From NCBI GenBank assembly GCA_023213315.1, contig JAKCPI010009314.1, positions 1 through 64,000 of the forward strand: 64,000 nucleotides of DNA, read 5' to 3'. The position numbers and the translations under genes were made by a program. The notes beneath the pieces are model-generated. The model searched no databases, was not told the origin of the DNA, and was given only the letters and a program-made list of their open reading frames with translations. Below, one piece after another: positions 1 through 10,319 of this stretch (position 1 is its first letter; each line of letters begins with the position of its first letter). This DNA comes from Euborellia annulipes (lineage: Eukaryota; Arthropoda; Insecta; Dermaptera; Anisolabididae).

Positions 1-37
1 TATATCACCAAATTATCCATCGATACTGTGACTGTTA

Positions 38-77
38 TTTCATCCTGAAGATGGAGCTTCCCGAAACGTAGATGAAA
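38..77 (+). ncRNA. Hammerhead-like ribozyme, left arm of fold-back
   Basis: Type I layout is visible in order: stem I 5' strand TTTCATC (38-44), core CTGAAGA (45-51), short stem II region (52-62, GGA/TCC), GAAAC (63-67), cleavage triplet GTA (68-70), stem I 3' strand GATGAAA (71-77). Stem I is a perfect 7-bp helix flush with both core strands. Stem III would be only AC/GU with no loop; if active, it would probably work as a dimer, as reported for minimal hammerheads in Penelope-like elements and retrozymes. Stem II is weak, so activity is uncertain. Confidence 0.7.
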
Positions 78-1755
78 ACAAATTTTTTTTATTTCTGCTT
101 GCCTTGTCCAGTTCCTTCCTGTTCAGTCAACTAATTTTATAATGTTAGAATTTTATTTTTTGGTTGTTAAATTTTAAACTCAAAATCACCCTTATAGGTG
201 GCGCAATTCCATTAATATTGAACTCTACTGGATATTTTATTTAAAAATATTTTTTCGACATTTCAATTTTAATTATAATTGTTTGTGTATACCCCTTACA
301 AATTTCAATTTCTTTTTAATGAGTAAATGTTTAATTGAGTTTATTTCACAAATTAGGAAGTGATAAAATTAAAAAAAATGTTTTGGTTTTAATTCAATTC
401 AACCATCTGTATGAGTATTTTTAGTCAAGATGAACAAGTTGCAATATGAACTCTCTATCTTTAAAATTGCATAATAATAAATTAGTAATGTGTGACATTT
501 ATTGGTGTTTTATGAGAGGGAAGGTTTTTCTTTCACTTACAGGTGACTGTCTGTCTGACGTTGATTTTTTTCCCACTTCAATGAATAAATTTAATAGAAA
601 TAAATTCAATCTCGTTAAATTAATTGGTGTGGTCAAAATACATAAAAACTTAACATGTTTATGAGGTATCATTTTATAAGCGACGAGGTGTAATGCCACC
701 AGAAAAAAAATCAGGCCAACTGTTCACATTTCATAAGTTTATTTAAATTTTTTAATTGGTTTATTAGAAATAAAAAAAAATCTGGTGTGGCTGTCACTAT
801 CTCGAAACTTATGTTTTGTGGCTTATGACTATCTTCCTTCAATTATAAAATAATAGAGCTTTAACTTGGGGACAGATGGAGTTCGGGTGTCATAAATACA
901 CGGAACATACACAGTGTAACGATAGGGTTATGAATTTGTAATTATTTAAAAAAAAAAGTAATAATATATTGATATATAATTTCTGTGGTTTTTTTTAATA
1001 CTTTATTTTTATGTTAATCTGCATCATCAGAGAGACATTTTTCTTTAATATCACCGAAATTAAATAAAATAATATTGTGTAGAGAGAGTCAATTGCGAAT
1101 TATAGACATTCAGTCACTAAAAAAACCAATCACAGATGGTGTTGGTGGCGGCGAACGTCCGCTAGCCATTTGTGCTTCGTCTACACACGCCATCGCCATC
1201 ATCACACATTATTGTAATTTTAAAATTAAGAAGTTAATTAAATTTATAGAGCGTATGTTTAGTGAGGGAAAATATTTGGTCTCAGGGGAGTCATTGTAAG
1301 TGACAATTTTATGAATTAAGAGATGAGTAGGCTACACTATAATTTTAAATAGGAATCCAATTCGTCATGCATTAAGGGGGAGTCTCGAAAAACCGTTAAT
1401 AGCCGATTCAGAAGCTGCTTACTCAAGGCGGCAAGAGATGGCGTTAGTTCTGCCCATAGGGAAACAAGCATTTTATTCCATTTCATTTGAAAGGTTCCAG
1501 CTAATTAATTAAAGGCAAAAAATTAATTATTTTTTAACACAATGATTACTAATTTAATTATCTATAAGATATAGACCGAATTTTTTAAAAATATCTTTTA
1601 TTTAATGCGATTAATCTAAAGAAAAATTTTATTTTTTCGAAAATCAAAAAAAGGGCTTCTATAAGTTGTAGATATTTTAAATAGCTTTAATTAAAAAAAA
1701 AAATTGAGGACGATAGCTTCAAAAATTGTGGCCGCAATCTCCCAAAATTAGAACC

Positions 1756-2280
1756 CCGAGACTGTCTGTCTGTCTGTGTCTGTGAACAAAAATATCTCAA
1801 GAACGAAAAGAGCTAGGAGGTTGAAATTTTATATTTAAGTTAGGACACCCCCATGGGACGTGACACGAAGCTTTTGAACAAAATCGACCAAAAAGTACTA
1901 GTACTTTACTGATGCACTTTTTCAGTTTTTTTCGATTTTCTCAAAATTTGCTCCAACGATTTTTTTAAATTCAAAAATCAATTATTTTTTAGATTCTCTA
2001 TAAAATGTATATTCTCATTTTGTGATTGAAATCTTCTGGTATGACCACTTTACTCTTGTTCTTCATAGGAAAGATAGGAGAAATGGTTGCCATGGTAACA
2101 AAATATAAACATTTTGCCATACTTATAAATTTTACATCTTGAAAATCGAATGTACCGTACTGTCGGAAACTAAATACATGTCGACACAAAAAATCTGGTG
2201 TGACAAGCACAGTACACAACTTTCGATTACCGAAGGTAAGAGAAAGTTGTGTGCTGTGCGCCGAGTCACACCAGATTTTT
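1756..2280 (+). mobile_element. Element A copy 1 (5' truncated) in fold-back loop
   Basis: It begins in the CTGTCTGTCTG microsatellite part of element A, runs through the AAAGTACTAGTACTTTACTGATG core, and ends in the CTGGTGTGAC...GTCACACCAG hairpin at about 2201-2275. The left hairpin is missing. It fills the unpaired centre of the 3.9-kb fold-back. Confidence 0.85.
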
Positions 2281-3848
2281 TTTGATTTTGGAAAAAATAA
2301 AATTTTTCTTTTAGATTAATTGCATTAAATAAAAGATATTTTTAAAAAATTCGGTCTATATCTTATAGATAATTAAATTAGTAATCATTGTGTTAAAAAA
2401 TAATTAATTTTTTTGCCCTTAATTAATTAGCTGGAACCTTTCAAATGAAATGGAATAAAACGTTTGTTTCCCTATGGGCAGAACTTACGCCATCTCTTGC
2501 CGCCTTGAGTAAGCAGCTTCTGAATCGGCTATTAACGGTTTTTCGAGACTCGCATGACGAATTGGATTCCTATTTAAAATTATAGTGTAGCCTACTCATC
2601 TCTTAATTCATAAAATTGTCACTTACTATGACTCCCCTGAGACCAAATATTTTCCCTCACTAAACATACGCTCTATAAATTTAATTAACTTCTTAATTTT
2701 AAAATTACAATAATGTGTGATGATGGCGATGGCGTGTGTAGACGAAGCACAAATGGCTAGCGGACGTTCGCCGCCACCAACACCATCTGTGATTGGTTTT
2801 TTTAGTGACTGAATGTCTATAATTCGCAATTGACTCTCTCTACACAATATTATTTTATTTAATTTCGGTGATATTAAAGAAAAATGTCTCTCTGATGATG
2901 CAGATTAACATAAAAATAAAGTATTAAAAAAAAACCACAGAAATTATATATCAATATATTATTACTTTTTTTTTTAAATAATTACAAATTCATAACCCTA
3001 TCGTTACACTGTGTATGTTCCGTGTATTTATGACACCCGAACTCCATCTGTCCCCAAGTGAAAGCTCTATTATTTTATAATTGAAGGAAGATAGTCATAA
3101 GCCACAAAACATAAGTTTCGAGATAGTGACAGCCACACCAGTTTTTTTTTTTTATTTCTAATAAACCAATTAAAAAATTTAAATAAACTTATGAAATGTG
3201 AACAGTTGGCCTGATTTTTTTTCTGGTGGCATTACACCTCGTCGCTTATAAAATGATACCTCATAAACATGTTAAGTTTTTATGTATTTTGACCACACCA
3301 ATTAATTTAACGAGATTGAATTTATTTCTATTAAATTTATTCATTGAAGTGGGAAAAAAAATCAACGTCAGACAGACAGTCACCTGTAAGTGAAAGAAAA
3401 ACCTTCCCTCTCATAAAACACCAATAAATGTCACACATTACTAATTTATTATTATGCAATTTTAAAGATAGAGAGTTCATATTGCAACTTGTTCATCTTG
3501 ACTAAAAATACTCATACAGATGGTTGAATTGAATTAAAACCAAAACATTTTTTTTTATTTTATCGCTTCCTAATTTGTGAAATAAACTCAATTAAACATT
3601 TACTCATTAAAAAGAAATTGAAATTTGTAAGGGGTATACACAAACAATTATAATTAAAATTGAAATGTCGAAAAAATATTTTTAAATAAAATATCCAGTA
3701 GAGTTCAATATTAATGGAATTGCGCCACCTATAAGGGTGATTTTGAGTTTAAAATTTAACAACCAAAAAATAAAATTCTAACATTATAAAATTAGTTGAC
3801 TGAACAGGAAGGAACTGGACAAGGCAAGCAGAAATAAAAAAAATTTGT

Positions 3849-3888
3849 TTTCATCTACGTTTCGGGAAGCTCCATCTTCAGGATGAAA
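3849..3888 (-). ncRNA. Hammerhead-like ribozyme, right arm of fold-back
   Basis: This is the mirror copy of the motif at 38-77: stem I strands at 3882-3888 and 3849-3855, with the same CTGAAGA core, GAAAC and GTA read on the minus strand. It also lies in the left arm of the next fold-back (3849-5367). Confidence 0.7.
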
Positions 3889-4189
3889 TAACAGTCACAG
3901 TATCGATGGATAATTTTGTGATATATACATAACTAGCGATTACTAATATTACACGTATTGAGTATAATATGTAACAAATTTTAATAGTTAATTGGCCACC
4001 ACTATACAATAGTACAGAAGGCGCCACAAGTGCCTGATCTGTTCGAGAGTGGAGCCTTGAGCTTAGTCAACTAAACCAATATTTCTAAAATAATAAATCA
4101 GTTGTTGATAAAGAAGTGGTGTTCAGCAATTTGAATGATGAAGGAAGAGAGGATGTCAGAAAAAGGAGTCATCGAATAAAAATCTAATC

Positions 4190-4232
4190 AGAAAACGTTT
4201 CGGGTTTAATTAGATAAAACATCATCAGTTCT
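4190..4232 (-). ncRNA. Hammerhead-like ribozyme
   Basis: On the minus strand: stem I AGAA (4229-4232), core CTGATGA (4222-4228), a stem II region with GTTT/AAAC pairing and a long loop, GAAAC (4197-4201), GTT (4194-4196), and stem I TTCT (4190-4193). The core is perfect; the helices are short. Confidence 0.5.
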
Positions 4233-5014
4233 TTAGAGCTGAAATGAGCATAAATAATAATTTAATACAACAACATAAAATATTTTTAAATAATAAAAAC
4301 ATCAATCTACATTATTGGAACTCAAGGTGCACCATTGAGATGAGATAAGTGTTATATATAAAATATACAAAATTATATAAAAAATACAAAATTTGATATA
4401 GTTGTATGATGTCATTAGTCAACACGAAGTCTCAAATGTATATAAAATTTAATTATCAAATACAGTTATTATATGATAGATACTGGGGAAGCAATGAACC
4501 CTCAGTACATTGAATAATAATCTTAATAAAAACAAACTCACAAAAGGTGCATTTGACTATTTGAAAACATATCATTTATTTGCAATTGACAATTTTATAA
4601 ATTAATTCATAATATATTCTCAAATTACAAACAAAGTTATAAACAATTTTTATAATATTTACATCTGGGGTCTACATTATTTAAGATGGACAAATATACA
4701 TTATAAGAATACAATCAGTCTGATAGTTTAATGCTATGTCCATATGTTTTTATAAAACATTTTTTGCTACCAGATTATATGGTTGCCCTTCATCAGAGGG
4801 TTGTCAAAGTATATCATAAATTCATAAATAAATCATTTTTTAATGCAACTGAAGGGGAAAAGCTATTTTTTAAGATAACACTTCTGAAAGCTAAGCATTT
4901 TAGTTGCCTAAGCTCAAAGCTCCTCTTTCGAGTAGATCAAGCACTTGTGGCGCCCACTGTACAAACATAATTCTAATTCAAAGAAATGTAAAAAAAAACA
5001 ATTAAAGATATTCT

Positions 5015-5235
5015 TCAAAGTCCTTTCGATTCATATTAGGGCATGCAAATAGAAGGTGGTTTCAATCTGCAACTACCATATACTAGCATCACAAACACAT
5101 CCATCTATATATTTTTGAGGTGGGCCAGATATCGTCCATGGCCGAACCTCATCCTTTTAATAGTGGTGTAGAAGGCTTTATCAGCACTTACCTTGAGGTG
5201 CCAAGGTGGAGAGCCTACTCTAGGATTAATCAGAG
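5015..5235 (-). pseudogene. Non-LTR retrotransposon ORF2 C-terminal fragment (decayed)
   Basis: The minus-strand translation around 5100-5221 contains the segment KAFYTTIKRMRFGHGRYLAHL, followed after a frame change by DGCVCDASIW. This resembles the region after the reverse transcriptase in jockey/I-type LINEs, where an R-L-R-F-G-H pattern precedes a Cys-rich motif (CxCG...EH..F.CP). Stops and a frameshift interrupt it. The sequence flanking it at 4890-4970 is repeated inverted at 4011-4070, so the fold-back may derive from two 3' ends of this element. The assignment rests on motif memory, not a search. Confidence 0.4.
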
Positions 5236-5324
5236 AATATATGTACCTTCTCATACTGTTAAAATTTGTTACACAATATGCTAGTTATGTATTCATCACC
5301 AAATTATCCATCGACACATTGACA

Positions 5325-5367
5325 ATTATTTCGTCTTGAAGAGGGCAGCGAAACGTCACGAAATAAT
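5325..5367 (+). ncRNA. Hammerhead-like ribozyme with 10-bp stem I
   Basis: Stem I strands ATTATTTCGT (5325-5334) and ACGAAATAAT (5358-5367) are perfectly complementary. Between them lie the core CTTGAAGA (one extra T compared with CTGANGA), a short and poorly paired stem II, GAAAC (5350-5354) and the cleavage triplet GTC (5355-5357). Stem I is longer than in the copy at 38-77 and differs in sequence, yet stays paired. Confidence 0.6.
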
Positions 5368-5439
5368 GTAAAAAAATTTTATTTTTGCTACCTTTTCTTC
5401 AACTCAGAATATAATTCAATACGAATATTATTTAAATAG

Positions 5440-5690
5440 ACGGAAAGCCCGCCGAAGGCCTGGGAGCTGCGCCCGCAGGAACCTCTTGCTTGCAATTTCC
5501 CACCTACGGTAGATAGAAGGAAATAAAGAGAAGGAGAAGGTGGGCGTGGCCTCGCCAAGACTTCGGCTTATCTCGCCTTCCTCCGCCGTCGCTCGGGCGC
5601 TAGGAACGCGTTTTTGTTACGTTGCATTTTCTCCCATTTCGTTCTGCGTAAGCAGCGTTAAAGAACTTCGTTCCAAAAAACAACAACAAT
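5440..5690. repeat. Dispersed repeat D (AAAGCCCGCC family), copy 1
   Basis: A GC-rich island starts GGAAAGCCCGCCGAAGG and continues through a CGCCTTCCTCC stretch. The AAAGCCCGCC start recurs at about 28217 and 47432. It looks like a truncated interspersed repeat, possibly a LINE 3' end; the class is not established. Confidence 0.4.
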
Positions 5691-5731
5691 AACGTTCTTC
5701 TTTAGATACATCCCAACATAAGATAATCATT

Positions 5732-5955
5732 ATTATGGGAGTTTTTAATTATAGATCACATTTTGTATTAATTATTTATTTAAAATATAGGCTACCATAT
5801 ATACTATACAACGTTTCGGCTACTTATTCTGCTGATGTTTTCAAGTACTGTGCGATTAAGCGAACTGAACAGAATATGTTTTTCAGTATTTATATTTTTA
5901 ATAAATAATTAATAAGAATATGTGGTCTATAATTAAAAACTCACATAATAATACC
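5732..5955. repeat. Small fold-back with degenerate hammerhead-like centre
   Basis: The arm at 5735-5790 (GGGAGTTTTTAATTATAGA ...) is mirrored at 5890-5950. Next to the left arm, ACGTTTCGGCTAC reads on the minus strand as ...GTAGCCGAAACGTT, but the expected CTGANGA is replaced by CAGCAGA, so this copy is probably dead. Confidence 0.6.
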
Positions 5956-5959
5956 AACC

Positions 5960-6690
5960 ACAAAAAAGATAATCAATTGGAATTGGACACACACAAACAC
6001 TTCACTTCAATCTTTCTTCTAAGTAATTTATTAACATGAGTTCGTTGTTTTCAAATAATTAAATTTTCTGATTGTAAATCAAAATGAAAAATTTATGTAT
6101 CAAGAAGAGAGTCTTTTTAATTGTAGTTAACAAAATTTGTTAGTTTCAAATGTCGTAGAGGTCAATCCGTGACTGTCACCACGCATCCCGAGGAATCATG
6201 ACGGATGACTTTATTTTGATCTGTTGTTGCAGCTGGCAGATGGACTCTTGACAAGGATAAATGTCTCCTTCTCTATTTTGTTATTTATTACCACAGCGCA
6301 CACACTCTTCTAATTAAATAAAATCAAACGGATCATCCCAATATTTCCATTCCCATTCGATTTCATCAAATCAATTAAATGCACACGCACTATTCTGGTT
6401 TTTCTAGTGTACACCAACAACACCCTCAAATGCCTTCATTAAAATTCCCCTTCTCTGAAAGCTCTTTTTTCTATTTCTCCCCTCTAGAGTAGAGTAAATG
6501 AATGAAATCACAAAAAAAAAAAATATTATAGATGAAAAATCAGAAGCTGTGAATTAATCGAAATTTATGTTATTAATTCGAATAGGGGATCTAGAAGATT
6601 TATTTCTTTTTGACCCTCAATTTTTTTCATAAAGAGCTCTTCTTTCATGATCTAGAGGTCTCGGGCTCGTTTTTCATCTTGAGCTCTTTT
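5960..6690. other. No recognised feature
   Basis: AT-rich unique-looking sequence with slightly higher GC at 6150-6260. I see no ORF, repeat copy or convincing exon. Confidence 0.5.
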
Positions 6691-6691
6691 T

Positions 6692-7120
6692 ACTTTCTCT
6701 TTCCCTATATATGAAATATATAGAGAGAAAGTATTCGATTCATGTCAAAAATTCGATGTTGAGATTTTGATGGATATACACGTTTTGAGGTCCCCTGAAT
6801 CCAAAAAAGTGGTTTTCGCGACATGATCTGAATAAAATATCTCAGGAACTAAAAGAGCTACGAGGTTGAAATTTTATATTTAAGTTAAGCACCCTCCCAC
6901 GGGGTGAAAATAAGCTTTTGAACAAAATTCGCCAAAAAGTACTAGTACTTTACAGATGTACTTTTTTAGTTTTTTTTTATTTTCTCAAAATTCGCTGCAA
7001 CGATTTTGTTTAAAATTCATAAATGAACTATTTTTTAGATGCACTTTAAAAAATATATCATTAAAATCTTTCGTGGAAATCGTTTGAAGTACACTTTACT
7101 GATGTGGAAACCAGATTTTT
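6692..7120 (+). mobile_element. Element A copy 2 (3' deleted)
   Basis: It starts with the left hairpin ACTTTCTCTTTCCC...AGAGAGAAAGT and continues through the TACTAGTACTTTAC core, but breaks off near 7100 with only an AACCAGATTTTTTTG remnant of the right hairpin. Confidence 0.85.
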
Positions 7121-7128
7121 TTGATTTT

Positions 7129-7240
7129 GTCTTACAATGTTAGTATCTATTACATCGTGAATTTCAGAGTAGTACAGTACTTCTCATGATATAATAGTAC
7201 AGATCGGCTCTGGAATTCACGATTTAATAGATACTAAGAC
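7129..7240. mobile_element. Palindromic MITE, 112 bp
   Basis: GTCTTACAATGTTAGTATC at the left is mirrored by GATACTAAGAC at the right, with the inner arms ATTACATCGTGAATT / AATTCACGATTTAAT also pairing. No duplication could be assigned. Confidence 0.6.
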
Positions 7241-7570
7241 ATAAAACCAATGAAGTGAAATGCGACTTAGGCCGTTCTGGCCTCATATAATATTTACTTA
7301 TAATAATTAATACCGAAGCCTATTGGGGACGTTTCACAAGCTTGTTTTACGGAACACCCTTTGTTTAACAGCAACGATCTTGGTGAACATCTCTTTCACG
7401 TTTTTTCCTATTTTCACGAAATTCCCTTAAACGATTTATTTCAAATTTTAAATATTTACTATTTGCGATTTACAAAGCAAAGTACATTTGAATTCGTCTT
7501 TGGTTGTCTTTAGGAAACCTCGAATACTAGTACTTTACAAATGTACTTTTTTAGTTTTTTCTAATTTTCT

Positions 7571-7603
<33 letters not shown>

Positions 7604-8480
7604 ACCCTGCTCTTGCTGGGTCAACCCGGAACTTTTTATTATACCAGAATTAATTTATTATTATTATTTTAAATTTTTTTAAAGTATTTTTCGGCATCTG
7701 AGGACATTTAGACCCGGTCCCTATTTTTCTAAATTACAAATTCTGTATTTAATTACATCCAAGATAAACAAATGATATTTTATTTAGAAGCTTATTTTCG
7801 CTTGTCTGGGGGTACCTAACTAATAACTCCACATTTCATCATCTGAAACTCGGTTATTTTTTTTAAATATATACGGTATTTTTTTTATCCATTTGAAGAA
7901 AATTTTATTATAAAATGACGAAATTAAATTAACAATAAATAAATTTCTAATTTTTATTATATCAAATTCCATTTTCAGACAGATAGGTAGGCAGGTAGGT
8001 AGGCCTATATAATAAATAAATTAATTAAGAATTCAGTTCAGGGATATTTGAGTTTATTATTTTATTATTTAATAAAAAAATTTTCTATAATCATTTGAGA
8101 AAAATCTTTGGAATTCATGAATTCATTAGAAATTTTTAAAATTTTATAGATTTGAGAGATTAATTAACATTGAACAAATTTATTTGCCTTCTCACCCAAA
8201 AATGTTTAAAATATCGGCAACATCAACTGATTTAATTTTTATTTTTTGGCCCCAGGCAATTTTATTTCTTTAAATTATTATTTTTCCCATAAGAATATTC
8301 CTTCCTTATTATAATCGCCTCAAAAATCTGTACATTCCTCATGTGGGTCGAAATATTTGCTAAATAATAAAAATAATAACACCGAGTATTTATACTACAC
8401 ACTAGAGAGGTGCGCAAAATTCCGATCAGGAATTGGAATTTTTGAAATAATTTTCATTCAGTAGACAATTTATCGTATTT
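7241..8480. other. Unassigned AT-rich DNA with long A-tract
   Basis: It holds a fragment of the element A core (about 7520-7575), a roughly 29-nt A tract at 7574-7602, and a GTAGGCAGGTAGGTAGGC microrepeat at about 7987-8004. I see nothing gene-like. Confidence 0.5.
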
Positions 8481-8500
8481 TTAATTTACGAGTTATAAAT

Positions 8501-8686
8501 GTGTTGAGGCTAATTATGTCGACAACCGCCGTTTATTTGTTCCCGGGTGACGTCATTGTGCAAGAAATCTCAAATTCTGAGCACATGCTCATTTTACTCA
8601 ACCACTTGGCATTGGAGCACGTACCAAGTGCAGGGGATGCAGCGTTACGTAACGCTTTGAGTCATTATTCGAACTTACCATCATAG
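8501..8686 (+). CDS. Short ORF of unknown status (61 codons)
   Basis: An ATG-to-TAG frame in a patch with higher GC than its surroundings. The product contains VYLFPGDVIVQEISNSEH and has mixed, non-repetitive composition. I recognise no family, see no splice sites in good positions, and the length is compatible with chance. It is listed only because its composition differs from its surroundings. Confidence 0.15.
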   Translation: MLRLIMSTTAVYLFPGDVIVQEISNSEHMLILLNHLALEHVPSAGDAALRNALSHYSNLPS

Positions 8687-8769
8687 ATTTGATTTTTCTC
8701 CGTCCAGTAGAAATTAATTATTCAGCAATAGACAATTTCTTTATAGTATTTTTTAAATCTTCCCATCCC

Positions 8770-8940
8770 CTAGTCTTGGTATAGTGGCTAGCGTGTTGGC
8801 CTTCTGTGCCAAGGGTCGCGGGTTCGCATCCCGTCTCATGGGACAAAAATTTATTTCAATTTAATTGGCTATCAATAAATAGAAATAAATGGCCTCCGTT
8901 GCCGAAAAAGACCTTGAATGAACTTTAAAAAATCTCCCAT
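8770..8940 (+). mobile_element. tRNA-derived SINE, subtype 1
   Basis: The tRNA-like head has an A box (GGTATAGTGGCTAGCGTG) and B box (GGGTTCGCATCC). A body follows containing TTGGCTATCAATAAATAGAAATAAATGG and the family tail GTTGCCGAAAAAGAC. The same tail motif closes the other SINEs in this window. Confidence 0.7.
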
Positions 8941-8970
8941 CTACTTATTAATAATTTAAGAAAATAATAT

Positions 8971-9100
8971 GCCCTCGGGCTTGGTGTAGTTGGTAGCGCG
9001 CCTGCCTTGTATACCAAGGGTCGAGGGTTTGGATCCTAGGCAGTCCGATGATTTCATTTAAGCCATTTAGATAGCAAAATGGCTTAAATAAGAATGCCTA
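8971..9100 (+). mobile_element. tRNA-derived SINE, subtype 2 (3' shortened)
   Basis: It starts GCCCTCGGGCTTGGTGTAG and has a B-box-like GAGGGTTTGGATCC. A TTTAAGCCATTT.../AAATGGCTTAAA hairpin follows, typical of this family. Short AATAATAT repeats flank it and may be the target duplication. Confidence 0.7.
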
Positions 9101-9149
9101 ATAATATCCTGCTTTTCAAAGACTTTAATAAATTAGGCTAATATTTTTT

Positions 9150-9380
9150 TGTTTTGCTCGTGAACCATATGAGAGAGGACATAAGCTTCTCTGGGAACAC
9201 GGATTCGTTTCCCGCCTCAAGCGAGAAAAATGAAAAATTTATTTCATTTGAATTGGCTACTAATCGTTTGAAATAAATAAGAATGGGGTTTAAATAGCCT
9301 TGGATGCCGAAAATGACATTAAAACAAATTAAAAAAACTATTGTTTTAAATGCCTTTTCGGCATCTTAGGCCATATAGAC
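9150..9380 (+). mobile_element. Degenerate tRNA-SINE
   Basis: A weak head (GAACCATATGAGAGAGG ... GGATTCGTTTCCCGCC) is followed by the TTGGCTACTAAT body and GATGCCGAAAATGAC tail shared with the copy at 8770-8940. Confidence 0.5.
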
Positions 9381-9484
9381 TTTGAATAATACGCATTATT
9401 ATTACGATACAAATTATTTATTTGGGAAACTTGAAATAACAATTTGATTCCAATTGTTTAATTTTTAACACAACTCACTTCCTT

Positions 9485-9883
9485 TAGGGTCCGACCGAAA
9501 CAAGATTTTCAGCCGAAACCGAAACCGAATATTCGGCCTCAACCTTAGTTTCGGCCGAAACCGTAACCGAAACCGAAACTTGTATTTTCTATAAAATTTT
9601 TTTTCATTTTATCTTTTTTTTTTGAATAATTTTTCCCTTCGGTGAAAATCATTTTACCTTTTTTTTAGGGAGACTAAATTTTTCTCCCTCAAGTGTAAAT
9701 TATTTGACCTTTTTTTTTTTTTTTTTTTGCATGCGAGTCTCATCCCATTTTTTCAGACTCTGGTTTCGGCCGGCCGAAAGGTTCGGCTACTTTTTGGCCG
9801 AAACCGAAACTACGGCCGAAACCATGATTTTTGGCCGAAACTGGCCAAACCGTAACCGAAACCGAATATTCGGTCGGTTCCTA
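9485..9883. mobile_element. hAT-like non-autonomous element rich in CCGAAACC
   Basis: The ends are TAGGGTCCGACCGAA and its imperfect inverse TTCGGTCGGTTCCTA. ACTTCCTT occurs just left of the element and again shortly after its right end, compatible with an 8-bp hAT duplication but not exact. The interior is built from CCGAAACCGAAAC motifs in both orientations around a T-rich centre. A second copy lies at 13300-13921. Confidence 0.6.
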
Positions 9884-10003
9884 CTTCACTTCCTTATTTT
9901 TAAATACAATTAACAAATATTTTAATAATTGTATTAGTTTTTAATTAAATATACATTTGTGAAATGCAATTATTTTAAATAAATGTCGTTTCTTCTTTTT
10001 CAG

Positions 10004-10064
10004 AGAACCGGAGAAAAGTCTGAGCCAGCCCTCTTCGACATTTCTACAATGTTTTCATTAGTTG
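10004..10064 (+). CDS. Candidate internal coding exon (61 nt)
   Basis: The segment is preceded by a strong acceptor (TTTCTTCTTTTTCAG) and followed by a consensus donor (GTGAGT). Only the first frame is open across it, giving 20 codons with the stretch RTGEKSEPALFDISTMFSLV and ending in phase 1. I do not recognise the protein. The base composition (about 46% GC) stands out from the flanks. It lies 66 bases before a ribozyme-bearing fold-back that would sit in the following intron. The exon could belong to the same plus-strand gene as the exons at 42.3-43.8 kb, but the phases do not join directly, so other exons would be needed. A chance pseudo-exon is the main alternative. Confidence 0.5.
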
Positions 10065-10203
10065 GTGAGTAATTGCAAAGTGTTTTGTTAGCAAATTTAT
10101 CATAGTATTCATGAATTGAGATCTTATTAAATTGAAATATTCAATTGTAAATAGGAGCCTTCCGGGAACAGCAGCCAGGATAAATTAAAAGCTTTATATT
10201 TCG

Positions 10204-10246
10204 TTGCCGACGTTTCGGGTGCTAATCGCACTCATCCTCAGGGCAA
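10204..10246 (-). ncRNA. Hammerhead-like ribozyme (left arm)
   Basis: Minus strand: stem I TTGCC (10242-10246), core CTGAGGA, stem II GTGC/GCAC with loop GATTA, GAAAC, GTC, stem I GGCAA (10204-10208). The stem I complement is perfect over 5 bp. Confidence 0.65.
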
Positions 10247-10319
10247 GCAAGTTTCGCCATAACGTTTTGTGGCCAGAGAATAAATTTTATTTTTGTACAT
10301 ACTAACGATGCGACGAACT

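Larger units (their letters stand above)
1..3924. repeat. 3.9-kb fold-back (giant inverted repeat)
   Basis: The left arm (about 1-1650) is repeated as reverse complement at about 2275-3924. The arms differ by only scattered substitutions and small indels; for example, a roughly 12-bp stretch near 1371-1382 is missing from the right arm near 2552. The unpaired loop (1650-2275) is mostly a truncated element A. Each arm carries a hammerhead-like ribozyme core near its outer end, pointing inward. The conserved arms imply a recent inverted duplication or gene conversion. No long ORF lies in the arms: the 74-codon frame at 1075-1299 and its mirror at 2626-2847 are the same sequence read twice and look like chance ORFs. 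The left boundary may lie outside the window. Confidence 0.93.
3849..5372. repeat. Second fold-back abutting the first
   Basis: The left arm (about 3849-4070) pairs imperfectly with pieces of 4890-5372. The string around 3925-3990 (ATATACATAACTAGC...) is the reverse complement of 5255-5292. The string AGGCGCCACAAGTGC at about 4019 is mirrored near 4940. The arms are clearly more diverged than those of the first fold-back. The spacer holds another hammerhead-like motif (4190-4232) and a decayed LINE fragment. Confidence 0.75.

Noticed and set aside
1075..1299. A 74-codon open frame repeated on the other strand at 2626-2847
   Set aside because: The two frames are the same sequence seen twice because of the fold-back arms; composition and lack of similarity to known proteins argue for chance.
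4770..4810. CTCTGATGAAGGGC on the minus strand as a hammerhead core
   Set aside because: There is no GAAAC-GTH at a suitable distance; the core half-motif alone is not informative.
8770..8850. A functional tRNA gene
   Set aside because: A and B boxes are good but the acceptor and anticodon stems do not pair well, and a SINE body with the family tail follows directly.
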